Origin: Candidatus Poribacteria bacterium
GTDB taxonomy: Bacteria; Poribacteria; WGA-4E; WGA-3G
NCBI GenBank assembly: GCA_028824125.1
Contig: JAPPES010000146.1
Coordinates: 1 to 34,607 of the forward strand
Length of the DNA stretch: 34,607 nucleotides
Direction of reading: 5' to 3'
In this document: one piece after another, positions 1-8,105 of the stretch
Position numbering within the stretch: the stretch's first letter is position 1
How the letters are laid out: each line of letters starts with the position of its first letter
Translations under genes and position numbers: made by a program
Notes under the pieces: model-generated
Told to the model about the DNA's origin: nothing
The model's database searches: none
What the model saw: only the letters and a program-made list of their open reading frames with translations

Positions 1-64
1 AGGTTTCCTAACCTCGCTAAATTACCCAATTTATTTTTTTATCTTCATACAGTTTGTGCTACAT
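1..64. repeat. Right half of a dispersed palindromic repeat, cut by the window edge
   Basis: The window opens in the hairpin core AGGTTTCCTAACCTCGC, followed by an AT-rich tail (ACCCAATTTATTTTTTT, then CATACAGTTTGTGCTACA). The same core and tail recur at 23122-23190 and 9618-9686, and the opposite half occurs at 34550-34607. The left arm lies outside the window. No coding function is seen between this repeat and the SDR stop codon at 168. Confidence 0.8.
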
Positions 65-167
65 AAGAGAGAAATATTATCAGAAATGGTATTAGTCGTG
101 GACATCCCACAAGATAGAGCACGGGGATTTGACGGAAGGGGTTCAATCGCTATTCACACAACCCTAT

Positions 168-926
168 CTAAATCGGGAACTGATGGTTACCAGCAGTCAA
201 TCCACCATCAATGACAAAAACCGCACCTGTTGCAAAGCTCGCCTCATCAGACGCAAGGAACAGCGCGGCGTTTGCGATGTCCACGGGTTTTCCGATTCGT
301 CCCAGCGGATACCATGGCGTGATTTCGTCTAATATATTTGGGTTGCGTTCAATCATCGGTTCCCAGACTTCAGTTTGCACGGTGCCGGGGCAAATACAGT
401 TGATACGGATGTTATCTTTACCGTGTGCAACTGCCATAGAACGAGTCAACGCAATTACACCACCCTTTGCTGCAGAATAAGCGTGAATACTCTGCAACCC
501 GATAAGACCGTTGACAGATGCGATGTTGACAATACTACCACCGTCTCCCTGTTGCATAATCGGTATCACAGCGTTGCTACAATGACTTGTGCCTTGCAGT
601 GCAACTGATAAGTTTGCTTCCCAGTTGTTGTTTAGGACATCTTCTGTAGAACAGATAGCGTTATTTACAAGGATGTCAACTGTTCCGTAGGTGTCCACAG
701 TCCTGTTTATAAGTTTTCCTGCATCTACAGTATCAGAGACATCGGCATTGACAAAAAGTGCTTCGCCGCCTGCATCAGTGATAGCAACAACGGTGGCTGT
801 GCCAAGGGCATCGTTTACATCATCAACGACAACTTTAGCACCTTCTTCAGCAAACCGAATGGCGATTGCTCTGCCAATACCGCGCCCTGCGCCTGTGACA
901 ATGGCTATTTTATCTTTTAATCGCAT
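168..926 (-). CDS. SDR-family NAD(P)-dependent oxidoreductase
   Basis: A 252-residue classical short-chain dehydrogenase/reductase with the family's usual length. The Rossmann glycine motif TGAGRGIG is at residues 11-18, the NNA motif at 88-90, the catalytic Ser at 137 and the YxxxK pair at Tyr150/Lys154, followed by a PG turn at 180-181 and the C-terminal DGG. All catalytic elements are intact, so it should be an active cytoplasmic oxidoreductase. An acidic DD at 35-36 after the second strand suggests NAD rather than NADP preference. The substrate cannot be read from sequence. The ATG at 926 is chosen because MRLKDKIAIVTG is the normal SDR beginning and upstream residues in this frame do not resemble the family. 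It is divergent from the DUF2283 gene, with 84 bp between the start codons. Confidence 0.9.
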   Translation of the reverse strand: MRLKDKIAIVTGAGRGIGRAIAIRFAEEGAKVVVDDVNDALGTATVVAITDAGGEALFVNADVSDTVDAGKLINRTVDTYGTVDILVNNAICSTEDVLNNNWEANLSVALQGTSHCSNAVIPIMQQGDGGSIVNIASVNGLIGLQSIHAYSAAKGGVIALTRSMAVAHGKDNIRINCICPGTVQTEVWEPMIERNPNILDEITPWYPLGRIGKPVDIANAALFLASDEASFATGAVFVIDGGLTAGNHQFPI

Positions 927-962
927 GATGTGTTTTTCGTATTCTTTTTTGTATTTGTATGG

Positions 963-968
963 TATAAT
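963..968 (+). promoter_or_regulatory. Candidate -10 box before the DUF2283 gene
   Basis: A perfect TATAAT lies 42 nt upstream of the ATG at 1011, in the divergent gap after the SDR start. The position about 17 bp upstream (TATTCT) is a poor -35 match, so only the -10 box is supported. Confidence 0.35.
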
Positions 969-1010
969 AAATTGCAGATTGAAGCGAGTACTTATGCAAT
1001 TAAAATAGAT

Positions 1011-1370
1011 ATGACCCAACCAATTTTTAACTACGACGAAGCAAGCGATACACTTTACATCTCTTATGCCCCCGGTGAACAAGCAACAAGTATTGAGTTA
1101 ACACCCCACATATTGCTCCGGCTCAACAAACAAGATCGCCGCGCTATTGGGATGACTTTTTTGGAGTATTCTTTACTTACTCAAAAAACTGACATGGGAC
1201 CTCGGAGTTTTCCACTTACTGGATTATCCGAATTGTCTAACGATCTGCGAGACATTGTTATAGATGTTCTCCAACGTCCCCCTGTCAGTGATGTGCTTTT
1301 GCTCTCATCGTACACACCATCAATTTCAGAAACGATTCCGATCATGCTATTGCAAACTCTTACTAACTGA
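1011..1370 (+). CDS. DUF2283-like protein, 119 aa
   Basis: The N-terminal part (FNYDEASDTLYISY, residues 5-18, then a short beta region ending in a GMTFLEYS-like strand) resembles DUF2283 proteins, small beta-rich proteins of unknown function often found near toxin-antitoxin genes. It is longer than the usual 60-90 residue DUF2283 unit: about 65 C-terminal residues have no recognised homology. The ATG at 1011 is preferred because the reading frame upstream of it encodes low-complexity FFVFFFVFVW that overlaps the divergent promoter region. It converges with the BrnA-like gene (stop at 1420). Function unknown. Confidence 0.6.
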   Translation: MTQPIFNYDEASDTLYISYAPGEQATSIELTPHILLRLNKQDRRAIGMTFLEYSLLTQKTDMGPRSFPLTGLSELSNDLRDIVIDVLQRPPVSDVLLLSSYTPSISETIPIMLLQTLTN

Positions 1371-1419
1371 TAGGTAAACAGTTTCATTTTACACAACATA
1401 AGAAAATCGCTCTGTTAAT

Positions 1420-1620
1420 TTATTGGATTCTTTGAATTAACTGAATGTTGTGACGCAGCAATTCATTAACTAATTCTCCAACGTCTTTCCCCTTGACATC
1501 AGCGAGATGCCGCATAAAATCATCAACATCTTTTTCAAGATAGATGGGAATCTGGAAAACAGCATCTGCATTGTAGAATTTACCACGTTCACCTTTTGAA
1601 AAATCATATTCTGCTTTCAT
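1420..1620 (-). CDS. BrnA/CopG-like antitoxin of a BrnT-type pair
   Basis: A 66-residue protein beginning MKAEYDFSKGERGKFY, the characteristic opening of small antitoxins encoded just after BrnT toxins. The remainder (IPIYLEKDVDDFMRHLAD, then a helical tail) fits a ribbon-helix-helix fold that binds DNA and neutralises the toxin. Its ATG overlaps the toxin stop codon in an ATGA (1617-1620), indicating translational coupling, and toxin-before-antitoxin is the normal brnTA order. By family knowledge such antitoxins repress their own operon. No dedicated promoter was seen directly before the pair. Confidence 0.75.
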   Translation of the reverse strand: MKAEYDFSKGERGKFYNADAVFQIPIYLEKDVDDFMRHLADVKGKDVGELVNELLRHNIQLIQRIQ

Positions 1621-1913
1621 TGATTAAATTCCTCATACTGTTTGATTTCGGTTTGGTTTGCTTTGCGAGCAGATATAATACGGATGTCTACGTCAAGTTC
1701 AGTTTGCTTGAAAGTATGTATAACAACAAGTAAAACTCCATTTTTATCAAAACCTGAGGTAATCCAACGTTCTTCGTTATCACTATGTTCTTCGTCGAAA
1801 ATGGAAATCTGATTCGGATCACGAAAAATGGATGTTGCCCTTACAAAAGAGATTTTGTGTTTGCGGTTATTTTGCTTTTCTTTTTCAATATCCCATTCAA
1901 AATTATACAGCAA
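1617..1913 (-). CDS. brnT: BrnT-family (DUF497) ribonuclease toxin
   Basis: 98 residues with DUF497/BrnT hallmarks in order: FEWDIEKEKQNNRKHKISF near the N-terminus, a FRDP segment, and IRIISARKA near the C-terminus. BrnT toxins are RelE-like ribonucleases that block translation. The start codon is TTG at 1913, supported by a GGAG ribosome-binding site 6 nt upstream; the first residues (LYNFEWD) are already the family motif. It begins only 21 nt after the stop of the ABC-transporter ATPase gene, on the same strand, so read-through from that operon is likely. The gene name is by family resemblance. Confidence 0.8.
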   Translation of the reverse strand: MLYNFEWDIEKEKQNNRKHKISFVRATSIFRDPNQISIFDEEHSDNEERWITSGFDKNGVLLVVIHTFKQTELDVDIRIISARKANQTEIKQYEEFNQ

Positions 1914-1934
1914 CTTTAACTCCTAATACAAATC

Positions 1935-2690
1935 CTAATGTTGTAACGTCTGCGAAATGAAAAGTTTTGTGCGTTCATGCTTCGGATTATCAAAGAAATC
2001 TGCAGGTGCTGCCTCCTCTACTACCACTCCTTCATCAAAAAACATGATGCGATCAGCCACTTCCCGCGCGAATCCCATCTCATGCGTAACAACCAGCATC
2101 GTCATCCCTGAATGTGCAAGTTCACGCATTACGTCTAATACTTCTGAGATCATCTCTGGGTCCAGCGCACTTGTCGGTTCATCAAAGAGCATAATTTTTG
2201 GTTCCATTGCCAACGCCCTTGCAATAGCGACCCGTTGCTGCTGTCCACCAGAAACCTCTGATGGATATTTATACGCCTGATCCGCAATACCCATCCGTTC
2301 AAGCAATGCTAATGCTTCTTCTTCAGCTTTACGTTTTGACAGTTTTCTCACTTTCATAGGACCTAAGGTTATATTCTTTAGGTTCGACAGATGTGGAAAT
2401 AGATTGAATTGCTGGAAAACCATACCAACTTCCTGACGGATAAGATTGATATTACGGAGATCATTGGTGAGTTCAATACCATCAACAATGATTGTGCCGC
2501 GTTGATGTTCCTCAAGGCGGTTGATGGTGCGAATAAACGTGGACTTTCCTGATCCAGAGGGACCACATATAACTGCCTTTTCACCTTTTTTGAAAGACGT
2601 GGTAATTCCTTTGAGGACATGGAAATCGTCAAACCATTTGTGGACATCTTCACATACTATAATTGGATCGTTTGTAGCGTTTTCATTCAT
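1935..2690 (-). CDS. aapP: Polar amino-acid ABC transporter ATP-binding protein (AapP/GlnQ type)
   Basis: 251 residues, full length for the family. Walker [10 protein letters not shown] is at 43-51, the Q-loop near Gln93-94, the signature VSGGQQQR at 146-153, Walker B IMLFDEP at 166-172 with catalytic Glu171, and the H-loop His203. It powers import of polar or general L-amino acids through the two permeases encoded just upstream in the same operon. The ATG at 2690 has a purine-rich GGAAGGG about 9 nt upstream. The gap to the preceding permease is 65 nt. All nucleotide-binding residues are present. Substrate range follows from the JQMP order rather than from this subunit. Confidence 0.93.
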   Translation of the reverse strand: MNENATNDPIIVCEDVHKWFDDFHVLKGITTSFKKGEKAVICGPSGSGKSTFIRTINRLEEHQRGTIIVDGIELTNDLRNINLIRQEVGMVFQQFNLFPHLSNLKNITLGPMKVRKLSKRKAEEEALALLERMGIADQAYKYPSEVSGGQQQRVAIARALAMEPKIMLFDEPTSALDPEMISEVLDVMRELAHSGMTMLVVTHEMGFAREVADRIMFFDEGVVVEEAAPADFFDNPKHERTKLFISQTLQH

Positions 2691-2755
2691 TGATATATCC
2701 CTTCCTTATATTCCCAAATCGATATGAATCGATCACACAAAATCTCTAAAAATCT

Positions 2756-4021
2756 CTAATGCTTTCCAACTCCTAATTCTGCTTCAATTTCCTGACTGGC
2801 TTTAGACATTGCATAACAAAAACTAAAGTAGATAAGGGAGATAAATAAATATACCTCAACGTAAAGTCCTAACCAAACAGGATCTGCAAGTCTAGTTTTA
2901 GCGGCACCAAACAGATCAATGAGACCAATGATATACACTAAAGATGTGTCCTTAAAGAGTGCTATAAATTGTCCAACAATCGCCGGGATGACAGAACGTA
3001 GTGCCTGCGGTAAGACAATAAACATCATACTCTGAACGTAGTTGAGTCCTACAGCTTGTGCAGCCTCATGTTGTCCTCTGGGTATCGCCTGGAGCCCTCC
3101 ACGGACGTTCTCTGCCATGTATGCAGCAGAAAATAAAGTTATAGCAATCATCATGCGTAAAACTTGGTCTATGGTAAAATAAGGTATAAAGATTGGTACC
3201 AACACACCTCCCATGAATAAAATGGTTATTAACGGTACACCACGCACCGTTTCAATATAAAATATTGATATCCATTTGATAGCTGGAAGTTTACTCTGTC
3301 TACAGAGTGCTAAAAACACACCGAGTGGAAATGAAACGACAATTCCCACTACAGCAAGAATTAATGTGAGCAGCAGCCCACCCCACTCACTTGTCCGAAT
3401 AGTATTCTCTCCGAACCCGTGTAGGACAAACATGGTAATAGGAAAGGAAAGTACCCACGCACCCAATATCCAAGGACGTAATCTGGTAATACGTTTTCCG
3501 AGAAAAAATGCCCCTATAAGTAATGCTATATTACCTAATAGCCATCGCCGTGACTCAAAAATAAGCCAGATCAAGTTAGGCCTAAATTCAATTGAAACCA
3601 AATGACGATCTTCACGCCGAACGATCTCAAAAGGTATAACGATCTCAAAAGGTATAAGGAGAAATACAAGAAGAATACCCCCGATAATAAATGTCCATCG
3701 TTGCACCATCCCACGCCAGACTCCTGCACTTAAACCTAAGAGTCCAGCTAATATATAGAGGCAAATCCATATACGATAGACTTGAACCCGTGGGTAGGGT
3801 CCGATAGCAAAAAATTGTAAATTTGCATAAATAACGTTCCATTCTGCTTTAGTGAATGCCCATGTTAATAGTCCCTTAAAGACAAAATAGAGAAACAACA
3901 AGGCAACACAAGTCAGAATTGTGTTATACCAAGGACTAAAGAGATTTTCTCTAAGCCACCCTATAGGACCTTTTGTATAAATTGGGGGTTTAAGTTGTTG
4001 AATATCTACATGTTCTTCCAC
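2756..4021 (-). CDS. aapM: Amino-acid ABC transporter permease (AapM type)
   Basis: 421-residue inner-membrane permease. The long N-terminal half with extra membrane segments (about 33-55, 85-103, 110-127) is typical of the AapM subgroup of HisM-family permeases. The C-terminal half is the binding-protein-dependent permease domain with an EAA loop (EAAQAVGL...LPQA) that contacts the ATPase. The start is GTG at 4021 with AAGGA about 10 nt upstream. Residues 123-134 are a perfect IPFEIV duplication encoded by an 18-bp tandem repeat (3621-3656). It lies 60 nt after the companion permease gene. Confidence 0.92.
   Translation of the reverse strand: MEEHVDIQQLKPPIYTKGPIGWLRENLFSPWYNTILTCVALLFLYFVFKGLLTWAFTKAEWNVIYANLQFFAIGPYPRVQVYRIWICLYILAGLLGLSAGVWRGMVQRWTFIIGGILLVFLLIPFEIVIPFEIVRREDRHLVSIEFRPNLIWLIFESRRWLLGNIALLIGAFFLGKRITRLRPWILGAWVLSFPITMFVLHGFGENTIRTSEWGGLLLTLILAVVGIVVSFPLGVFLALCRQSKLPAIKWISIFYIETVRGVPLITILFMGGVLVPIFIPYFTIDQVLRMMIAITLFSAAYMAENVRGGLQAIPRGQHEAAQAVGLNYVQSMMFIVLPQALRSVIPAIVGQFIALFKDTSLVYIIGLIDLFGAAKTRLADPVWLGLYVEVYLFISLIYFSFCYAMSKASQEIEAELGVGKH
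3621..3656. repeat. 18-bp perfect tandem duplication inside aapM
   Basis: The unit ACGATCTCAAAAGGTATA occurs twice head to tail (3621-3638 and 3639-3656). It keeps the frame and doubles IPFEIV at the edge of a predicted membrane helix, consistent with replication slippage. Confidence 0.9.
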
Positions 4022-4081
4022 TTTGTGATGTCCTTTGCCTTAGAATGCAATACGTTATAGTAGATACAAGACCTTTGTGTA

Positions 4082-5317
4082 TCATTTATTAATACGGTTG
4101 ACCCAACTGTTATACCAATTCATTGCTGCTGATGTTATCAGGCTTATCGTCAGATAATTTACCATTGCCATAGCAAACATAGGAATTGATTTTCCAGCTT
4201 GAAGCGCAATTCTCCTTCCAATTTGAAATAGGTCTTCGTAACCCACTGCTGACGCCAAACTTGAGTTTTTGGCAAGGTTAAGATACTGGCTTGTAAGTGG
4301 TGGAATAATAATTGGAATTGCCTGTGGTAAAATGATTAGTCGTAACGTCTGTCCTGCACTCAAACCGACTGCCCGAGCTGCTTCCCGTTGTCCTTTTGAG
4401 ACTGCTTGTATACCACTTCGGACTATTTCAGCAATAAATGCGCTGGTATAGACACTTAACCCAATTAAGAGAGAAATAAAATGTGATGAAAAACGTATCC
4501 CTCCCTCGAAGTTGAACCTTTGAAATTCTGCAGGGACCAATACGAATGGACTCTCTGGTGTCAAAAACCACCCTATGATAGCGACTATCAAGAAAACGGG
4601 GGCAGCACTCCATATCGCGGCTCTGGATATATGCATGAAATATCTGTTGTCATCTCCTTCTTTCATCCTTTCGGTCTGTTTGCGATAAAAAATAAATGCC
4701 AAGACAAATACAGAGATAATTGCCAAAATAGCTGCAGCATAAAGATACCCGACCCAGCTGCTGAATCCTGCTGCCTGTTGTAGAGAGGGGAAATATATCT
4801 CCCGGTCGTTGATGTAGACGGCATTGAATAGTTCAATGCTATTGTTCACTGCAGGTAGTGAGCCGAATACGTCATACCAAAACACTATCTGAATCAAGAG
4901 CGGAACATTGCGGAATATCTCAATATAGGTAGCCGCTATGTTTCGCACCAACCAATTGGTTGATAAACGAGCAATGCCCAAAAAGAGACCAAGCACTGTC
5001 GCACAAAAGATTCCCACCAAACTAACCCTTACGGTGTTCAGCACGCCGACATAAAACGCCTTTAGGTACGAATTCGACGGATCATATTCTATGACGCTCT
5101 CCGATACATCAAACCCTGCTTCATTTTTCAAAAAATCAAGTTTGAGATTCATGTCGCGATTGTCTAACCCTCTACGCATATTCGCGTAGAGAAGTCCTGC
5201 TAACAAGAATATGCCAATCAGAAAAAGGATTTGGAATAGGACTTTCAGAACGCGAGTATCTCGCCAAAATGGGATTTTTGTAGTATTTTGTGCCATAGTA
5301 TTTGATGCATGGTACAT
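4082..5317 (-). CDS. aapQ: Amino-acid ABC transporter permease (AapQ type)
   Basis: Up to 411 residues; an inner-membrane permease of the AapQ/HisM family. A membrane helix at about 30-50 is followed by a periplasmic stretch, helices spread over an insertion typical of AapQ, and a C-terminal EAA loop (EAARAVGLSAGQTL...LPQA). With the M subunit it forms the heteromeric channel. The start is ambiguous: ATG 5317 (MYHASNT) or ATG 5296 (MAQNTTKIPFWRD). The second looks more like family N-termini, and neither has a clear ribosome-binding site. Both starts lie in or beside the interlocked inverted repeats at 5304-5351, which may control this gene's translation relative to the binding protein. Confidence 0.92.
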   Translation of the reverse strand: MYHASNTMAQNTTKIPFWRDTRVLKVLFQILFLIGIFLLAGLLYANMRRGLDNRDMNLKLDFLKNEAGFDVSESVIEYDPSNSYLKAFYVGVLNTVRVSLVGIFCATVLGLFLGIARLSTNWLVRNIAATYIEIFRNVPLLIQIVFWYDVFGSLPAVNNSIELFNAVYINDREIYFPSLQQAAGFSSWVGYLYAAAILAIISVFVLAFIFYRKQTERMKEGDDNRYFMHISRAAIWSAAPVFLIVAIIGWFLTPESPFVLVPAEFQRFNFEGGIRFSSHFISLLIGLSVYTSAFIAEIVRSGIQAVSKGQREAARAVGLSAGQTLRLIILPQAIPIIIPPLTSQYLNLAKNSSLASAVGYEDLFQIGRRIALQAGKSIPMFAMAMVNYLTISLITSAAMNWYNSWVNRINK

Positions 5318-5351
5318 AGGAATGCACCATGCATCTTTGACTTTCCTATGT
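5304..5351 (-). promoter_or_regulatory. Two interlocked inverted repeats between the binding-protein and permease genes
   Basis: GATGCATGGT (5304-5313) pairs with ACCATGCATC (5326-5335), and ACATAGGAA (5314-5322) pairs with TTCCTATGT (5343-5351). Both pairs are perfect, and each stem's loop contains one arm of the other, so they should be alternatives in the mRNA. The site lies just after the binding-protein stop (5363) and covers or abuts the candidate permease starts. In periplasmic-binding-protein operons a stem-loop here commonly keeps binding-protein mRNA abundant relative to permease. The interlocked form suggests a switch, which is inference. Confidence 0.6.
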
Positions 5352-5362
5352 GTAGTATATGT

Positions 5363-6382
5363 CTAACGGAACGGCATGGAGTAAAGCAACCCACCTTCTG
5401 TCCAAGGTTTGTTGACACCGCGCGGAAGTCCAAGAGGAGTCAGGTTACGTTCAAAGATTTCACCATAGTGCCCCACTGCACCAATGGCGTGGCGCGCCCA
5501 ATCTTTTGGCAAACCAAGTAACTCACCGATATTTCCAGTATCTCCAAGAAAACGCTTAATTTCTGGGTTGTCGGATTTAAGGTTTTTCACCTTAGCTTGT
5601 GTAATATTGTGTTCCTCTGCAAAGAACGTGGCATAAACAACCCAACTCACAACATCATTCCACTTGTTGTCTCCATGAACGGTAACAGGTGCTAAAGGTT
5701 CCTTGGAAATGGTTACATCAAGAATGATATGCTCATCCGGATTTTTCAAAGATGCCCGGCGAGAAATAAGTTGAGACTTATCGCTTGTCACCGCATCACA
5801 ACGTCCTTGGTCGTAACTTTGATAAAGCGTTTCAGTTTCTTCAAAAACAACAGACCGGAATTTGATCCCTAATGTTCGCATCTTATCTGCAAGATTTAAC
5901 TCTGTGGTACTCCCAGCTGTGACACCGATAGTAGCACCGTCGAGCTCCTTCAGTGATGTTATACCCAGCTTTTTACGTAGCATAAACCCTTGGCCATCAT
6001 AAAAGTTTGGTGGGCAAAAGTCTGCACCGTTTGCTGTGTCACGCGTTAACGTCATAGTAGTGTTGCGAATTAACACATCTATTTCACCTGTCTGAAGCGC
6101 AGGAAATCTGTCTGCTGCCTTTAAGGAACGGAACTCAACTTTGTCCGGATCTCCGAGAACTGCAGCGGCAATTGCACGACCAAAATCTACGTCAAATCCT
6201 TTATATTTTCCATCCTGACCGAGATAACCAAACCCCGGTAATTCTTTGTTAACACCACAAATCAGCCTTCCCCTTTTTTTCACTTTGTCAAGAATACTAC
6301 TCTCGTGTTTGTCTGCAAACATTGGGGAAACCATTAATAACGCCAATACTAATACTGAAATGCGAAAACATAATTTTTTCAT
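5363..6382 (-). CDS. aapJ: General amino-acid ABC transporter substrate-binding protein (AapJ type)
   Basis: 339 residues from ATG 6382. A signal peptide (MKKLCFRISVLVLALLMVSP, cleaved near FADKHES) precedes a family-3 solute-binding domain: CGVNKELPGFGY, then KGFDVDFGRAIAAA, TMTLTRD, GVTAGSTTE and a CDAVTSD segment, matching AapJ-like proteins. It captures L-amino acids in the periplasm and delivers them to the Q/M permeases. The start at 6382 is chosen over the longer frame because AAAGGAAAAG lies just upstream and the signal peptide then begins correctly. It is first gene of the J-Q-M-P operon, and the interlocked hairpins follow its stop codon. Confidence 0.93.
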   Translation of the reverse strand: MKKLCFRISVLVLALLMVSPMFADKHESSILDKVKKRGRLICGVNKELPGFGYLGQDGKYKGFDVDFGRAIAAAVLGDPDKVEFRSLKAADRFPALQTGEIDVLIRNTTMTLTRDTANGADFCPPNFYDGQGFMLRKKLGITSLKELDGATIGVTAGSTTELNLADKMRTLGIKFRSVVFEETETLYQSYDQGRCDAVTSDKSQLISRRASLKNPDEHIILDVTISKEPLAPVTVHGDNKWNDVVSWVVYATFFAEEHNITQAKVKNLKSDNPEIKRFLGDTGNIGELLGLPKDWARHAIGAVGHYGEIFERNLTPLGLPRGVNKPWTEGGLLYSMPFR

Positions 6383-6405
6383 TTTCTTTTCCTTTCTAAA
6401 TAGAA

Positions 6406-6435
6406 TTAATAGTTTAGATGAATACATTTTGTCTA
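6406..6435 (-). promoter_or_regulatory. Candidate promoter for the aapJQMP operon
   Basis: On the minus strand TAGACA (6435-6430; five of six to the -35 consensus) is followed after 18 bp by TATTAA (6411-6406; four of six to the -10). The implied start is within about 20 nt of the aapJ ATG, giving a very short leader that still includes the ribosome-binding site. The score is moderate. Confidence 0.3.
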
Positions 6436-6565
6436 ATGATTCATTTTAAACAGCTATATAGATTGTTAGTTTTTTGTAATAAACTTGTTATGATACGATA
6501 TCAAACTTCACTTGATTTGATAAATTAAACACCGTTAACACCAAATAAGTTTACTGATAATCGTA

Positions 6566-7750
6566 TTACTCTCCAATTAAGGCTCGTCCTGTTATTTCGT
6601 TTGCTTGAAAAACAGCGATGTTTTCTCCGCTTTGGTCTTTTACCAACCAGATATGACCAGCGTGAGTATGTTGAATGCTGAACGCATCGGCGGCGGCACG
6701 GCCGCGGTAAGACTCATTGCCATCAGCATCTACCCAATAGTAAGTAATATCAGTTTCGGTTTTGTTCACGAAAAGAATTGCGGTATGCTCACCGTCGTTT
6801 GATTTTAACGTTGAGAGTTGACTCGGTTCGTGACGGTTCAAATCTATCCACTTATCAGTGCCAGTGCAGTTCGGATCAAACAATTGTTCATAGCACGCAG
6901 ATAGTTCAGCGGGCCATTCAAACTTTGGTGAATTAGCAGAATTGAATCCATCCAGATGCGGTAAATGTGTCCGGGTTATAGCATTTGTATAACGCCAATC
7001 TTCATCACCATAGATTTCAGTAAGCAGCATTGCCAACTCCGGATCATATTCTTTCAATATTCCCCGTTTGCTGACATGATTATGCTGCGCATCATTTTCC
7101 CGATTCGTATTGAACCAAGATTGCGTACCTTCAGCCCAATACTCCTCTTTGTTTGTGGAGGCGTAAGTGCCTTTCCATAACCCTTTTTCCATCGCGACCT
7201 CATATAAAGCCTTAAGTCGCTTGTCAAAATCCGGATCAACGGTACTGAGTCCCATTTGGTGTATCGCATGAGCGAACTCGTGAACAAGGATATTTTCAGT
7301 CCCATAAGGGTCCCCCGGATAATTAAGCAGATTTTCTTCACCACAACTTACCGATGGGCGTGCAGAAGTAGCCCCCAAACCACGAGCCCGTCTATCCCAA
7401 TAAAAATCGGGTTTGAGGTCGCTATGTTCAGGAATCTGTGTCGTCATTTCACTGTATGCCATGACTGAAAAGCGGACATTGTTTTCTGCAAGTGCTTGTA
7501 GTAAGTCTGGACGGTGTCCAATCATTTGCTGGATAAGCCAAGCTGCCTCCTGCATAGCAAGCGGATTTACCTTTTCTGATGCTACGATGGGAAACCCACC
7601 TACATCAACCCACTGTTGGTAAAAGGGTGGTAATTCAAAGTTTTCACGGATAGTCGGTGGAGGGGCGACTGGTTTCTCTAAGGTATTGGCAGATGTAGAT
7701 AAACTCGTTGATGCAATAACAGCGCTAAATAAAATAGATGAGAGATTCAT
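6566..7750 (-). CDS. Secreted zinc metallopeptidase with C-terminal VHL-beta-like domain
   Basis: 394 residues from ATG 7750. A signal peptide (MNLSSILFSAVIASTSLSTSA) is followed by a peptidase domain carrying HEFAH at residues 157-161 and a downstream EEYWAEG (202-208), whose glutamates are candidates for the third zinc ligand as in gluzincin-type enzymes. The last 75 residues (about 322-385: ILFVNKTETDITYYW, DADGNESYRG, the QHTHAGHIWLVKD core, IAVFQANE) resemble the von Hippel-Lindau beta domain, known in bacteria as an extracellular domain. The substrate is unknown. The promoter at 7804-7832 fixes transcription after the longer frame's first codons, supporting the 7750 start. Divergent from the TPR gene. 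Confidence 0.8.
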   Translation of the reverse strand: MNLSSILFSAVIASTSLSTSANTLEKPVAPPPTIRENFELPPFYQQWVDVGGFPIVASEKVNPLAMQEAAWLIQQMIGHRPDLLQALAENNVRFSVMAYSEMTTQIPEHSDLKPDFYWDRRARGLGATSARPSVSCGEENLLNYPGDPYGTENILVHEFAHAIHQMGLSTVDPDFDKRLKALYEVAMEKGLWKGTYASTNKEEYWAEGTQSWFNTNRENDAQHNHVSKRGILKEYDPELAMLLTEIYGDEDWRYTNAITRTHLPHLDGFNSANSPKFEWPAELSACYEQLFDPNCTGTDKWIDLNRHEPSQLSTLKSNDGEHTAILFVNKTETDITYYWVDADGNESYRGRAAADAFSIQHTHAGHIWLVKDQSGENIAVFQANEITGRALIGE

Positions 7751-7803
7751 AATGATGTGTTTAATCCTGTTGCAACGGTTTGCAGTTTTCAATAGCAATA
7801 ACA

Positions 7804-7832
7804 AGTATAGCATTAATTAGTTTTTTTGTCAC
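7804..7832 (-). promoter_or_regulatory. Sigma70-type promoter for the metallopeptidase gene
   Basis: On the minus strand GTGACA (7832-7827; five of six) is followed after 17 bp by TATACT (7809-7804; five of six), with an extended TGC directly before the -10. The predicted start near 7797 gives a leader of about 47 nt. Confidence 0.6.
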
Positions 7833-8032
7833 TTAAAATTTGCAGCGTAGCCGGAATTCTGGAAAATATAGCGATTCAGGTTTGGAAATGCCCCAAATTG
7901 TGCATCTTCAAGTAGGAATTGCACGTTTTTGTGCATTAAATTGATTTTTAGATATATTACTGGCATCATATTTGGCATATAATTTGCTCATTATTTGAAA
8001 AGTAATAATCCTGTGTTCCTCAATTTACATAC

Positions 8033-8061
8033 TTGACAACTTATCAATACGTAGTTATAAT
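8033..8061 (+). promoter_or_regulatory. Perfect consensus sigma70-type promoter for the TPR gene
   Basis: TTGACA (8033-8038), a spacer of exactly 17 bp and TATAAT (8056-8061): all twelve consensus positions match. The start is predicted near 8068, leaving a leader of about 38 nt that contains AAGGAG at 8093-8098, 7 nt before the ATG. Confidence 0.85.
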
Positions 8062-8105
8062 TCTGATTAGTTTCACGTATTGAGTAGTCCAAAAGGAGAA
8101 AATAA

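Larger units (their letters stand above)
7751..8105. other. Divergent intergenic region
   Basis: 355 bp between the metallopeptidase and TPR starts. Besides the two promoters it holds a small hairpin (GCAC, TTTTT, GTGC at about 7922-7935) and AT-rich sequence. No further gene or repeat is visible. Confidence 0.6.

Noticed and set aside
129..608. Plus-strand frames opposite the SDR gene
   Set aside because: They are antisense shadows of a clearly conserved minus-strand enzyme.
6490..6525. Terminator after the metallopeptidase gene (TATCAAA with TTTGATA)
   Set aside because: The stem is short and AT-only apart from one pair, and no T-run follows on the minus strand.
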